Shown one piece after another: positions 33,548 to 40,562 of a stretch of 40,578 nt of DNA. The notes beneath the pieces were generated by a model, which made no database searches, was not told the DNA's origin, and was given only the letters and a program-made list of their open reading frames with translations. How positions within the stretch are numbered: position 1 is the first letter of the stretch; every line of letters starts with the position of its first letter. Source of the stretch: Nostocales cyanobacterium LEGE 11386 (lineage in GTDB: Bacteria; Cyanobacteriota; Cyanobacteriia; Cyanobacteriales; Nostocaceae); NCBI GenBank assembly GCA_015207155.1, contig JADEXK010000058.1, positions 1 through 40,578 of the forward strand, in the 5' to 3' direction. The position numbers and the translations under genes were made by a program.

Positions 33548-34170
33548 TATTATTCTCTCCTCAACCACCAAATTTAGAGACGCTACGGCCGTTGGCGTTT
33601 ATACTTGACAGCCAGTTATGCTCCGTCGAAAACCATCCAGATGGTAACATAGAGGCTACGTTTATGAAGAATTTCAAAGTTTGTAATCAGTTCCCGAATT
33701 TTGGCTTTCTTTTGTATATTCAGTTCTCAATGGATCAATCTTTGGCTCTTTACAAAAAATACGAAGTGTCTTTTTATTGACTTCATAAACTAAGTAAGAC
33801 CTAAGTAAAAACTCCCAGAAGTTAGTTAGGCAATTAATTACCGGGATCGATATCTAATTGACACTATTGAAAATTAATATTTCTTTTGTTATAAAAATCA
33901 CAAAAAAATAAAAAATTCCCACTGAGAAGGATGTATGAAAAAAGGATATATTTGGAATTGCCACCACTGAAACACTCAAATAATTTTTGCACAATTATCT
34001 GCAACACCTACAGATTGAAAGGTCTATCTTGGCCGAAGAAATATTATGGACAGTTTTCTGTGGCTTTAGTGCTGAATGCTGTTCTCTTAGTATGAGCTAC
34101 GCTACCAGCACTTTCAACTCAGTGTTGATTTTGGTGATTTGGTGATGGAAATTTAAGATTTGAAATTGAG
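33548..34170. other. 623-bp intergenic region before queC, no gene seen
   Basis: AT-rich spacer between the divergent oxidoreductase (minus) and queC (plus). Plus-strand frames reaching 33780 lack a ribosome binding site and are mainly low-complexity hydrophobic sequence. Near 34066 a degenerate GTGCTGA-GTGCTG heptamer tract occurs (AGTGCTGAATGCTG). No preQ1-riboswitch pattern was recognised upstream of queC. Confidence 0.5.
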
Positions 34171-34851
34171 ATGAAAGCTGTAATTTTGTTGTCTGGAGGA
34201 TTAGACTCTTCGACAGTTTTGTATCAAGCCAAGGTTGATGGTTATGAATGTTACCCTATTTCTTTTGATTATCAGCAGCGACATCGGCGAGAGTTGCGAT
34301 CAGCCCTCCTTGTTGCGCAAAAAGCTGGAGTAGCTCAACATCAACATCAGGTTGTCAATTTTGATTTGCGGCAATGGGGTGGTTCAGCACTTACAGACGA
34401 CACAATTAATTTACCCCAGGAACGATCGCTAGATGAAATGTCACAGAATATTCCAGTCACCTACGTACCTGCACGCAATACGATCTTTTTGAGCTTTGCC
34501 CTCGGTTACGCTGAAGCGATCGCGGCTGAACGTGTTTACATCGGTGTCAATGCCTTAGATTACTCAGGATACCCTGATTGCCGTCCTGACTATATCCAGG
34601 CAATGCAGGAAGTCTTCCGACTGGGAACTAAACAAGGGCGCGAGGGGAAACCTATCACGATTGTTGCACCCTTAATTAATCTGAAAAAAACCGAAATTAT
34701 TCAACTTGGCAACCAATTGGGAGTTCCTTGGGATCTCACTTGGTCTTGCTATGCGGGTAGTGATGTCGCTTGCGGTGTCTGTGATTCTTGTCGCTTGCGT
34801 CTAGCAGCTTTTGCTGAACTGGGATTAGAAGACCCACTGCCCTATGTTTAG
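34171..34851 (+). CDS. queC: 7-cyano-7-deazaguanine synthase (QueC)
   Basis: ATP- and ammonia-dependent conversion of 7-carboxy-7-deazaguanine to preQ0 on the queuosine route. The 226-residue protein has the family length. The PP-loop SGGLDSSTV (8-16) binds ATP. VTYVPARNTIFLSFALGYAEA (about 95-115) and IGVNALDYSGYPDCRP (about 122-138) are characteristic. The four Zn-binding Cys fall in CYAGSDVACGVCDSCRLR near the C-terminus. Start is ATG 34171 with a weak GAG upstream. No other que gene is next to it, so it stands alone. Confidence 0.96.
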   Translation: MKAVILLSGGLDSSTVLYQAKVDGYECYPISFDYQQRHRRELRSALLVAQKAGVAQHQHQVVNFDLRQWGGSALTDDTINLPQERSLDEMSQNIPVTYVPARNTIFLSFALGYAEAIAAERVYIGVNALDYSGYPDCRPDYIQAMQEVFRLGTKQGREGKPITIVAPLINLKKTEIIQLGNQLGVPWDLTWSCYAGSDVACGVCDSCRLRLAAFAELGLEDPLPYV

Positions 34852-34856
34852 GGAAA

Positions 34857-34935
34857 TGGGGCATTGGGCATTGGGCATGGAGCATTGAGCATTGGTAAGA
34901 ATCTCCCTTGTCTTCTTGTCCCCTTGTCCCCCCAT
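34857..34935. repeat. CCCAATG-type (GGGCATT) and TTGTCCC tandem repeats
   Basis: GGGCATT units (about 34859-34892) and a CTTGTCTTCTTGTCCCC tract (about 34912-34932) fill the gap between queC and the convergent CNNM/CBS gene. They are the reverse complement of the repeats near 32374-32460. Confidence 0.75.
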
Positions 34936-34956
34936 CTCTCTCACTCCCTCACTCCC

Positions 34957-36336
34957 TCATCTCTCCTCCTCTTCTAAGCGCCGTACTTGGATTTGATGCA
35001 AGCGTGGCCCGACAGTTGTCACAACGGTGAATTCAAGGTTTTCATAGTGTAAGGTTTCACCTTTGGCAGGTATTTTCTGTAATTGGTACAGCACAAAACC
35101 ACCCAATGTCTGATATTCCTTGGTTAAGGGCAAATTAAGGTGTAAGACCTGGTTGAGGTCTTCTAGGTTAATCTGGGCTTGCACCAAAAATGTCTGCTTA
35201 TCTAACATCTCAATCAGCAAATCATCGCTGCTATCAGGTTCGCCTGCACTGCCAATAATTTCGGCAATTACGTCTTGAATGGTTACCAATCCCACAGTGC
35301 CACCAAACTCATTGACGACTATCACCATTGCTGGTTTTTCTTGTTGCATCATAGGTAATAGTTCACTCAAGGGTGTGTGTTCTGGCACGAACCGGGCGGG
35401 ACGCATCCAAGTTTGGATCTGTACTTCTGAAGTCAGTTTCCCCATAGCTAAAGGTTGTGCCAAATCCCTAAAGTAAACTATGCCGCGAATGTCGTCTAAA
35501 GATTCTCCAATGACGGGATAGCGTGAGTGACCAGTAGATGTCATTTCCTGAAGTAAGGTATGGAAAGTAGCATCTTTTGGCAAAGCAACAATGCCAGTAC
35601 GGGGAATCATCACATCTCGTGCCATCACATCCCCGAATTCAAAGACATTATTCAGCAGTTCTCGCTCTGCCAGCTGTAAACCAGTAGATTCTCTTTCTGT
35701 AGAGATAATTAACTGCAATTCCTCAGAAGTAACAGGCGATCGCCAACTTTGGCCAGTGTATTCGATGCCAAAAAGCCGCAACAGAAACCGGGTTGATTGG
35801 TTGAGAATCCAGACGAAGGGGCCGAAAAAGCGCATAATTGCTTTGACTGAAGGGCCTAAAAATCGTGCTAGTTCTTCTGAGTAGAGCAAAGCTACTGATT
35901 TAGGACATAGTTCTCCTAAAACAATTTGCAGATAGGTAATTAAGAAAAAGGCGATGGGAATTGACAGGGAATGAGCTATTAAGTTACTCATCCTTGCGGG
36001 TAAAGGCCAAGATTTTAGCCATAAATCCACCAAGACAGCAATGGAACTTTCGCCAATCCATCCCAGCGCCAAACTAGAAAGGGTAATGCCTAATTGAGTC
36101 GTAGATAGTAGTCTTTCAATACTACGTTGTAGTCCCTCAACAGCGATCGCCGGAATGTCACCAGCTTTAACCAGCTGATGGATACGCGATCGCCGTACTG
36201 TCACCATCGAAAATTCTGCCGCGACAAAAAAAGCATTGATGGCAATCAGTAATAGTACTGATAACAATCGCAGCCCCACATCCGTCCAAATTAAATCAGG
36301 AAAACCACTCACCGCCAAAGCTCGTGTAAAAATCAC
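34957..36336 (-). CDS. HlyC/CorC family transporter (CNNM domain plus CBS pair)
   Basis: Membrane protein of the CNNM/CorC class, implicated in Mg2+/Co2+ efflux. The 459-residue protein has an N-terminal CNNM (DUF21) membrane domain (about 15-200). Four hydrophobic segments are visible, including the NAFFVAAEFSMVTVRRSRI motif. A pair of CBS domains (about 215-345) follows, with MIPRTGIVALPKD and VIVVNEFGGTVGLVTIQDV. A C-terminal CorC_HlyC domain starts at about 370 (LVQAQINLEDLNQVLHL). Start is GTG 36336; a GTG eight codons later is an alternative. The hemolysin name is historical. It follows the membrane-anchored unknown at 36499 on the same strand behind a repeat-rich gap. Confidence 0.93.
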   Translation of the reverse strand: MIFTRALAVSGFPDLIWTDVGLRLLSVLLLIAINAFFVAAEFSMVTVRRSRIHQLVKAGDIPAIAVEGLQRSIERLLSTTQLGITLSSLALGWIGESSIAVLVDLWLKSWPLPARMSNLIAHSLSIPIAFFLITYLQIVLGELCPKSVALLYSEELARFLGPSVKAIMRFFGPFVWILNQSTRFLLRLFGIEYTGQSWRSPVTSEELQLIISTERESTGLQLAERELLNNVFEFGDVMARDVMIPRTGIVALPKDATFHTLLQEMTSTGHSRYPVIGESLDDIRGIVYFRDLAQPLAMGKLTSEVQIQTWMRPARFVPEHTPLSELLPMMQQEKPAMVIVVNEFGGTVGLVTIQDVIAEIIGSAGEPDSSDDLLIEMLDKQTFLVQAQINLEDLNQVLHLNLPLTKEYQTLGGFVLYQLQKIPAKGETLHYENLEFTVVTTVGPRLHQIQVRRLEEEER

Positions 36337-36460
36337 GCCCCCATTTTGGGATTAGGCATTGGGGATCGGGTATTGGGTAATCTAATCATCTTTCTGTCCC
36401 CTTGTCCCCCTTTGGATTCGCAGTCACCTAGGTCGGGCTAACCCTTCCGCCGCACTGTCT

Positions 36461-36488
36461 CACCTCGTCCCCAGTCCCCAGTCCCTAG
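36461..36488 (-). repeat. STRR1-type CCCCAGT repeat
   Basis: GTCCCCAGTCCCCAGTCCCTAG contains two or three CCCCAGT units, the classic STRR1 heptamer recalled from Calothrix and Anabaena. It lies between the unknown gene at 36499 and the CNNM gene. Weaker repeats (GTATTGGG, CTTGTCCCC) occur from 36350 to 36415. Confidence 0.7.
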
Positions 36489-36498
36489 ATAACCCCGC

Positions 36499-37200
36499 CT
36501 ACCTTTCTACAGGAACATCTAACACCTGTAGCTTGAGCTTTTGTGCAGGATAATCTGTTAAAGACAGGGATATCTTATTCACATCATCCAGTAAAGCTGT
36601 GGGAATAATCACCGTACCTGAAAACGTTGGGCCATTTGCAGGTAATTCTGCTGGTAAACCCTCAGTGCTAGCACTCAGTGTTCGTCCTTTGTCGTCAGTA
36701 ATATCTAAAAAACTATACAAGAAGCGCACAGAATCAGTACCTTTATTCTGCATGTTTACTCTCATAAGTAAATCACCGCCAGAGTAACGGACAGACTGGA
36801 CTGCAAAAGTTACGCCCTCATTCTCAGCAGTAACCGGAAATCCTGGTTGGAAGTTTTCTTCAACTACTTCTGGCGGTTTTTCCTTAGGCTTCTGCCTACT
36901 GCTTTTGGTTTCCTCGTCATCTTCCTCTATTTTTTCCGATTTAGCGGCCTTGGTCTTACCCTCAATCCGTGCCTTGACAATTTTTAGGATTTCTTCTTCT
37001 TTTAATAGTGCTACCCCCATTTGTTGAGAGCTATTGGCCTTACTGCTAGGAAATTTGGTTGTGGGACGACCATCTGGTGTGGTTACCCCTTTAAGTGCTG
37101 CACTTCCCATCTCAAAACCCAAAAACGCACTTACAGAACCTGCTCCCAGCATCAGGACTAACAAAATTAAAGTCAAAAATACAGTGGAATTTATTTTCAT
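36499..37200 (-). CDS. Membrane-anchored hypothetical protein
   Basis: Not recognised. The 233-residue product starts at ATG 37200 (a TTG at 37209 is unlikely). It has one N-terminal hydrophobic segment (about 6-32, FLTLILLVLMLGAGSVSAF). It may be an uncleaved anchor or a signal peptide, as no lipobox Cys is seen. Residues 50-120 are low-complexity and charged, with a Lys/Glu-rich KSEKIEEDDEETKSS tract and a KPKEKPPE stretch. The C-terminal third (about 125-233) appears to be a beta-rich domain with regular hydrophobic spacing (VTFAVQSVRYSGGDLLMRVNM), reminiscent of DUF4352-like or FxLYD-like extracellular folds. That comparison is a guess. It lies 163 bases upstream of the CNNM/CBS gene on the same strand. 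Confidence 0.75.
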   Translation of the reverse strand: MKINSTVFLTLILLVLMLGAGSVSAFLGFEMGSAALKGVTTPDGRPTTKFPSSKANSSQQMGVALLKEEEILKIVKARIEGKTKAAKSEKIEEDDEETKSSRQKPKEKPPEVVEENFQPGFPVTAENEGVTFAVQSVRYSGGDLLMRVNMQNKGTDSVRFLYSFLDITDDKGRTLSASTEGLPAELPANGPTFSGTVIIPTALLDDVNKISLSLTDYPAQKLKLQVLDVPVER

Positions 37201-37300
37201 CGCTGACAAGCTATTGCGGAAAAACGCTGGCCTATTTTAAGCGTATTGAAGAATAAGAGTATTGAAGCGATATACTTCAATCCTTAAAAGAACTTAATCA

Positions 37301-37491
37301 AACGTGAATTCGATGAATCTCACCCCAACCCCTCTCCGACGCGGAGAGGGGCTGAAAATACAACGAAAAATTAGGCTTTTAAAGCCTCTAACGCCACGTG
37401 CTACAACGCGGGGAACCCGCGCAACGCAGTGGCTCCTCCTGGCAGGGGAGAGGTTTGGAGAGGGGTTTTTAATATTTGTCGAACTCACGTT
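37301..37491. repeat. MITE-like element, long copy (191 bp) with nested hairpin repeat
   Basis: Terminal inverted repeats AACGTGAATTC (37301-37311) and GAACTCACGTT (37481-37491) enclose the core CCCCTCTCCG-ACG-CGGAGAGGGG (37329-37351). The first 51 bases match the reverse complement of the copy at 19898. AATCA flanks both ends (37296-37300 and 37492-37496), a likely target duplication. About 110 extra bases include the compound hairpin also seen near 28129. No transposase is encoded. Confidence 0.8.
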
Positions 37492-37584
37492 AATCAATAC
37501 TAGTTTGCACTATTTCACAGTTAAATATGTAGTATAAAAATCTGATACAATTTTGTCGAGTCAGCACAAGCGATGAAATTACGC

Positions 37585-37590
37585 TATAAT
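37585..37590 (+). promoter_or_regulatory. Probable -10 box of the tRNA gene
   Basis: A perfect TATAAT lies 10 bases before the first base of the tRNA. No well-spaced -35 match is obvious; the nearest TTGTCG at 37553 is too far. The spacing to the gene start is what a -10 box of a tRNA promoter would give. Confidence 0.6.
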
Positions 37591-37600
37591 TGGTCTTTGA

Positions 37601-37673
37601 CCAGGGTTGGCCGAGCGGTTGAGGCAGCGAACTCATAATTCGCCCAAGGCAGGTTCAACTCCTGCACCCTGGA
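37601..37673 (+). tRNA. trnI: tRNA with CAU anticodon, probably tRNA-Ile2 (lysidine-modified, decodes AUA)
   Basis: A full cloverleaf fits standard numbering (base 37600+n). Acceptor stem CCAGGGT/ACCCTGG is perfect with discriminator A73. The D arm is GCC..GGC, and anticodon stem GCGAA/TTCGC has loop CTCATAA (anticodon CAT). The variable loop is CCAAG, and T arm GCAGG/CCTGC has loop TTCAACT. CCA is not encoded. C1-G72 is paired, so it is not the initiator. The body matches chloroplast trnI-CAU closely (TGGC.GA..GGTT.A.GC, then AACTCATAATT), so tRNA-Ile2 needing TilS lysidinylation is favoured over elongator tRNA-Met. A TATAAT lies 10 bases upstream. Confidence 0.93.
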
Positions 37674-37679
37674 TTTTTT

Positions 37680-37748
37680 AGTGCTGAGTGCCTTTCTAAG
37701 TGCTGAGTGCGCTTGCCCTGAGCGAAGTCGAAGGGGAGTGCTGAGTAA
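37680..37748 (+). repeat. GTGCTGA heptamers with a TTGCCCTGAGCGAAGTCGAA insert
   Basis: Several GTGCTGA-type units (about 37680-37689, 37700-37710 and 37738-37745) flank GCTTGCCCTGAGCGAAGTCG (about 37712-37731). The latter is a commonly dispersed repeat of Nostocales genomes. The tract lies between the tRNA and the small secreted protein gene. Confidence 0.7.
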
Positions 37749-37784
37749 AAAATACCAAACCCCAGTCCCCAATACCCAGCAATT

Positions 37785-38219
37785 TTAGCGTTGTGACATA
37801 TTTTCAAATCGGAATTCAGTACCGACTCTTAGCTTGTTGGCATTCAAACGGGGGGACATCAGCAAGGATGTGTCATAAGGATTTGGTAAATCAGGAGTAC
37901 GAAGATAGGGATCATTGCTAACCTGCTGGGTCATGACATCACGATACAGAGTATTTACCAATTCAGCATCACGAGCAATTTCATTTTCTGGGAAAGAATT
38001 ACGAAAACCCGAACCGGAACCCAGTATTGCATCTAGCTGACGCTTAGGGGTGGTATTCTCGTAGAAGTTGCGATCGTGTCGAAAAAATGCGCGCTCAAAG
38101 ACATCATTTGTGGTTTCATAATTGGGTGTTTCCGTTTGGGCGATCGCCACAGAAGGAACAAAAATGCTAGAAGCTAGCAATACTAATAAACCACCAAAGG
38201 TTTTAACTTTTATACTCAT
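37785..38219 (-). CDS. Small secreted protein of unknown function
   Basis: Not recognised. At 144 residues it has a clear signal peptide (1-27, VLLASSIFVPSVAIAQ, cut after AIAQ). The mature part is soluble and rich in Asn, Arg and Glu, with no Cys and no hydrophobic stretch. It contains VFERAFFRHDRNFYENT, GSGSGFRNSFPE and a C-terminal RVGTEFRFEN. ATG 38219 is supported by GAGGAG eight bases upstream. It is divergently transcribed from pyrE, with about 100 bases between them. A periplasmic or outer-surface role is likely, but the function is unknown. Confidence 0.78.
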   Translation of the reverse strand: MSIKVKTFGGLLVLLASSIFVPSVAIAQTETPNYETTNDVFERAFFRHDRNFYENTTPKRQLDAILGSGSGFRNSFPENEIARDAELVNTLYRDVMTQQVSNDPYLRTPDLPNPYDTSLLMSPRLNANKLRVGTEFRFENMSQR

Positions 38220-38321
38220 CTTCTTTACTCCTCAATGTTTTGGGCAAATCTTAACTTATGCTTAATTTGAGAACTCTCATAAGTTCAACCTTTGGTGTAG
38301 CACAACTTTTCCTGTTTTGTA

Positions 38322-38942
38322 ATGACGTATACTACTGAAACCTTTACCCAATCAGATATTTGTGCAGCTACTACTGACTTAAATACTCTGCACAGCAAAC
38401 TATTAGATTTATTCTGCCAACTGGCTTATCAAGAAGGTGATTTTGTCCTTTCTTCTGGACAAAGCAGTTCTTACTACATCAATGGTAAACAAGTAACACT
38501 GCACCCCCAAGGCGCTTTAGCCATTGGTCGCATTCTCTTGTCTTTATTACCAACAGATACCCAGGCTGTAGCTGGTTTAACACTGGGTGCTGATCCCATT
38601 GTCACAGCAGTAAGTGTAGTTTCTGCTTATGAAAATCGACCGATACCAGCGTTGATTATTCGTAAAGAAGCCAAAGGTCATGGGACAAAAGCTTATATTG
38701 AAGGGCCAAATTTGCCAGAAGGTGCAAAAATTATAGTTTTGGAAGATGTCGTTACTACCGGGCGATCGGCCATGAAAGCAGTTGAGCGTCTTCGGGAAGC
38801 TGGTTATACAGTTGATTCAGTAATTTCACTAATAGACAGATTACAAGGTGGAGCAGAGTTTTACCAGTCGGTGGGGTTGAACTTTCAAGCGGTGTTTACG
38901 ATTGCTGATATTCAACAACGGTATCGGGAGTTAGAAAATTAG
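38322..38942 (+). CDS. pyrE: Orotate phosphoribosyltransferase (PyrE)
   Basis: Adds PRPP to orotate to form OMP in pyrimidine synthesis. It is 206 residues long. The conserved beginning of the catalytic domain is LLDLFCQLAYQEGDFVLSSG, followed by the flexible RKEAKGHGT loop containing the catalytic Lys. The PRPP motif IIVLEDVVTTGRSA lies at about 138-151. Cyanobacterial PyrE often has a leader of about 20 residues before the domain, as here (MTYTTETFTQSDICAATTD). Start ATG 38322 lacks a clear Shine-Dalgarno. It converges on the nucleoside hydrolase gene, with about 220 bases between them holding a TTGCCCA..TGGGCAA dyad (39015-39059). The neighbours are pyrimidine salvage genes. Confidence 0.96.
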   Translation: MTYTTETFTQSDICAATTDLNTLHSKLLDLFCQLAYQEGDFVLSSGQSSSYYINGKQVTLHPQGALAIGRILLSLLPTDTQAVAGLTLGADPIVTAVSVVSAYENRPIPALIIRKEAKGHGTKAYIEGPNLPEGAKIIVLEDVVTTGRSAMKAVERLREAGYTVDSVISLIDRLQGGAEFYQSVGLNFQAVFTIADIQQRYRELEN

Positions 38943-39162
38943 AGTCGCGCCACAACTTTCCCAAGACAGTTTTTAATGATTTGTAGCTGAGATATTAAGT
39001 TAAAAATATGTTCTTGCCCATAGTCTGTCTGTTTTGGGCGGAAACTCGCTCTGGGCAAACTTGTGTGTACACCGTAGCTCTATTTACACAGCGATGAGAT
39101 ATTTTTTGATTTGGGAGTCCCTTAAAAAAGGCAAACGCAAGGTGACCCACAAATTAATTTAA

Positions 39163-40086
39163 TTATCTTGCCCATTGCTGCAAGATGTAAGCGTAAAATG
39201 CATTCTTATCTACTGTATCCATTGCATAGATTTTGCGTTCACCAGGGACTACTTTAGTTCTTCCCTGACTGGGGCCAGTGGTGATAATTTCTGTTTCCCA
39301 TGCGCGTAATTGATAAAATTCTGGGTGTCCTAAATAAGCAGTTGCTAGGACATCCCAGAAATAATAGTCTTGGGGAATCACTAGGGCGTAACATTGTCCG
39401 GCTAAATCAGAGATGGGATAATGGCGTTGTTTTCCCATTTTTTGGACTAAATCTGATGTGACTGGCACATTATTAGTTAAATCTAAAGGACACATAATAA
39501 TTTCAATTTGTGTTTGCCAAACCCGCGCTGCGGAAATTGCATCCCAATAAACATTCCATTCGGCGGAACCGTCTTGTCCTGCTTCTAAACTTTTTTCGAC
39601 ATTACCAGGGACATTCAACGCACCTCCCATCCAGACTATCTTTTCTATCTTGGCTGCAATATCCGGTGCTTTATCCAGCGCTACTGCTACCGTTGTCAAT
39701 GGCCCAGTTACCATCAGTGTTACTTGTTCTGGTGCTGCACGTAAAACTTGTATCATGAAATCTTGACCTGTTGCTGTCACCAAAGGCGTGTTGATAAATT
39801 CGCTTTGATTAAGAATTGGCAGATGGTCAACAATAAATGAATCACGGCGATAGAGACGGGGAAAAGGATTAATACCGCGCACAGTGCTTTCTGCCACCGG
39901 GATGTGAGAAAATCCCATCAAATCGAGAATTTTACGTGTAGCACTAACAGCTGGTTGGATATAGCAGTCGGCTGGAGTGACGACGACACCGAGAAGTTCT
40001 ATATGATCCATCGTAAACAGCAGCATAGTTGCTAGATAATCATCTACACCGCCATCATGATCCATTAATACGAGTTGTTTTGACAT
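39163..40086 (-). CDS. Inosine/uridine-preferring nucleoside hydrolase
   Basis: Hydrolyses ribonucleosides to ribose and free base. From ATG 40086 (MSKQLVLMDHDGGVDDYLA) it has 307 residues, the usual size. The longest frame runs to 40275, but its first 63 residues are merely the antisense of the cytosine deaminase gene. The signature calcium-binding DHDGGVDD (9-16) replaces the usual D-x-D-P-G-x-D-D with both metal Asp pairs kept. MVTGPLTTVAVAL (about 127) and VWMGGAL (about 153) are typical, and the AEWNVYWD Asn-containing substrate motif is present (about 175). An HPEFYQLR near the C-terminus follows. It is divergent from the cytosine deaminase gene, with 16 bases between start codons. Confidence 0.93.
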   Translation of the reverse strand: MSKQLVLMDHDGGVDDYLATMLLFTMDHIELLGVVVTPADCYIQPAVSATRKILDLMGFSHIPVAESTVRGINPFPRLYRRDSFIVDHLPILNQSEFINTPLVTATGQDFMIQVLRAAPEQVTLMVTGPLTTVAVALDKAPDIAAKIEKIVWMGGALNVPGNVEKSLEAGQDGSAEWNVYWDAISAARVWQTQIEIIMCPLDLTNNVPVTSDLVQKMGKQRHYPISDLAGQCYALVIPQDYYFWDVLATAYLGHPEFYQLRAWETEIITTGPSQGRTKVVPGERKIYAMDTVDKNAFYAYILQQWAR

Positions 40087-40102
40087 ATAGGAGAATTCAC
40101 AA

Positions 40103-40534
40103 ATGGATGAATTTATGGAAGCTGCGATCGCCGAAGCAAAACAAGGTAGAAAAGAAGGTGGTATTCCCATCGGTTCTATTCTTGTCAAGGATGGCAAAAT
40201 TCTCGGCAGAGGACACAACAAGCGTGTGCAAGACGATGATCCTGTCACCCATGCGGAAATAGATTGTCTCCGCAATGCAGGGAGAGTTGGTAGCTACAGA
40301 GGTACCACACTATATTCAACCTTAATGCCGTGCTATTTGTGTGCTGGGGCAGTTGTACAATTTGGCATTAAAAAAGTCATCGCCGGAGAATCGAGAACCT
40401 TTCCAGGTGCTAAAGAATTTATGGTATCCCACGGTGTGGAAGTAATTGATCTCAATCTTGATGAATGCGAACAAATGATGAGTGAATTTATTGATACTAA
40501 TCCCGAACTATGGAACGAAGATATTGGTAAATAG
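40103..40534 (+). CDS. Cytosine deaminase, yeast Fcy1-type (zinc-dependent)
   Basis: Deaminates cytosine to uracil. The 143-residue protein has the CDD/tRNA-adenosine-deaminase fold: HAEIDCLRNAG (Zn ligand His plus catalytic Glu, about 51) and PCYLCAGAV (the two Zn Cys, about 73). The rest resembles yeast cytosine deaminase closely, notably YKEGGVPIG-like RKEGGIPIGSI, ILGRGHNKR and TTLYSTLMP. The terminal FIDTNPELWNEDIG corresponds to yeast FIDERPQDWFEDIG. Bacterial cytosine deaminase CodA is an unrelated amidohydrolase, so this is the less common type in bacteria. AGGAG lies about 10 bases before ATG 40103. The divergent neighbour is the nucleoside hydrolase. Confidence 0.92.
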   Translation: MDEFMEAAIAEAKQGRKEGGIPIGSILVKDGKILGRGHNKRVQDDDPVTHAEIDCLRNAGRVGSYRGTTLYSTLMPCYLCAGAVVQFGIKKVIAGESRTFPGAKEFMVSHGVEVIDLNLDECEQMMSEFIDTNPELWNEDIGK

Positions 40535-40537
40535 TCA

Positions 40538-40562
40538 TTGGGCATTGGGCATTGGGCATTGG
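40538..40562 (+). repeat. GGGCATT heptamer repeat at window end
   Basis: Three GGGCATT units (40541-40561) follow the cytosine deaminase stop. They are the reverse complement of the CCCAATG repeats at 32423-32460. Confidence 0.8.

Noticed and set aside
33421..33780. 119-codon plus-strand frame before queC
   Set aside because: Its first part is antisense to the oxidoreductase gene and the rest is low-complexity; no ribosome binding site.
34100..34170. preQ1 riboswitch upstream of queC
   Set aside because: No matching stem-loop plus A-rich tail could be recognised by eye.
40087..40275. N-terminal extension of the nucleoside hydrolase frame
   Set aside because: It is the antisense of the cytosine deaminase gene; the conserved protein starts at MSKQLVLMDHDGG.
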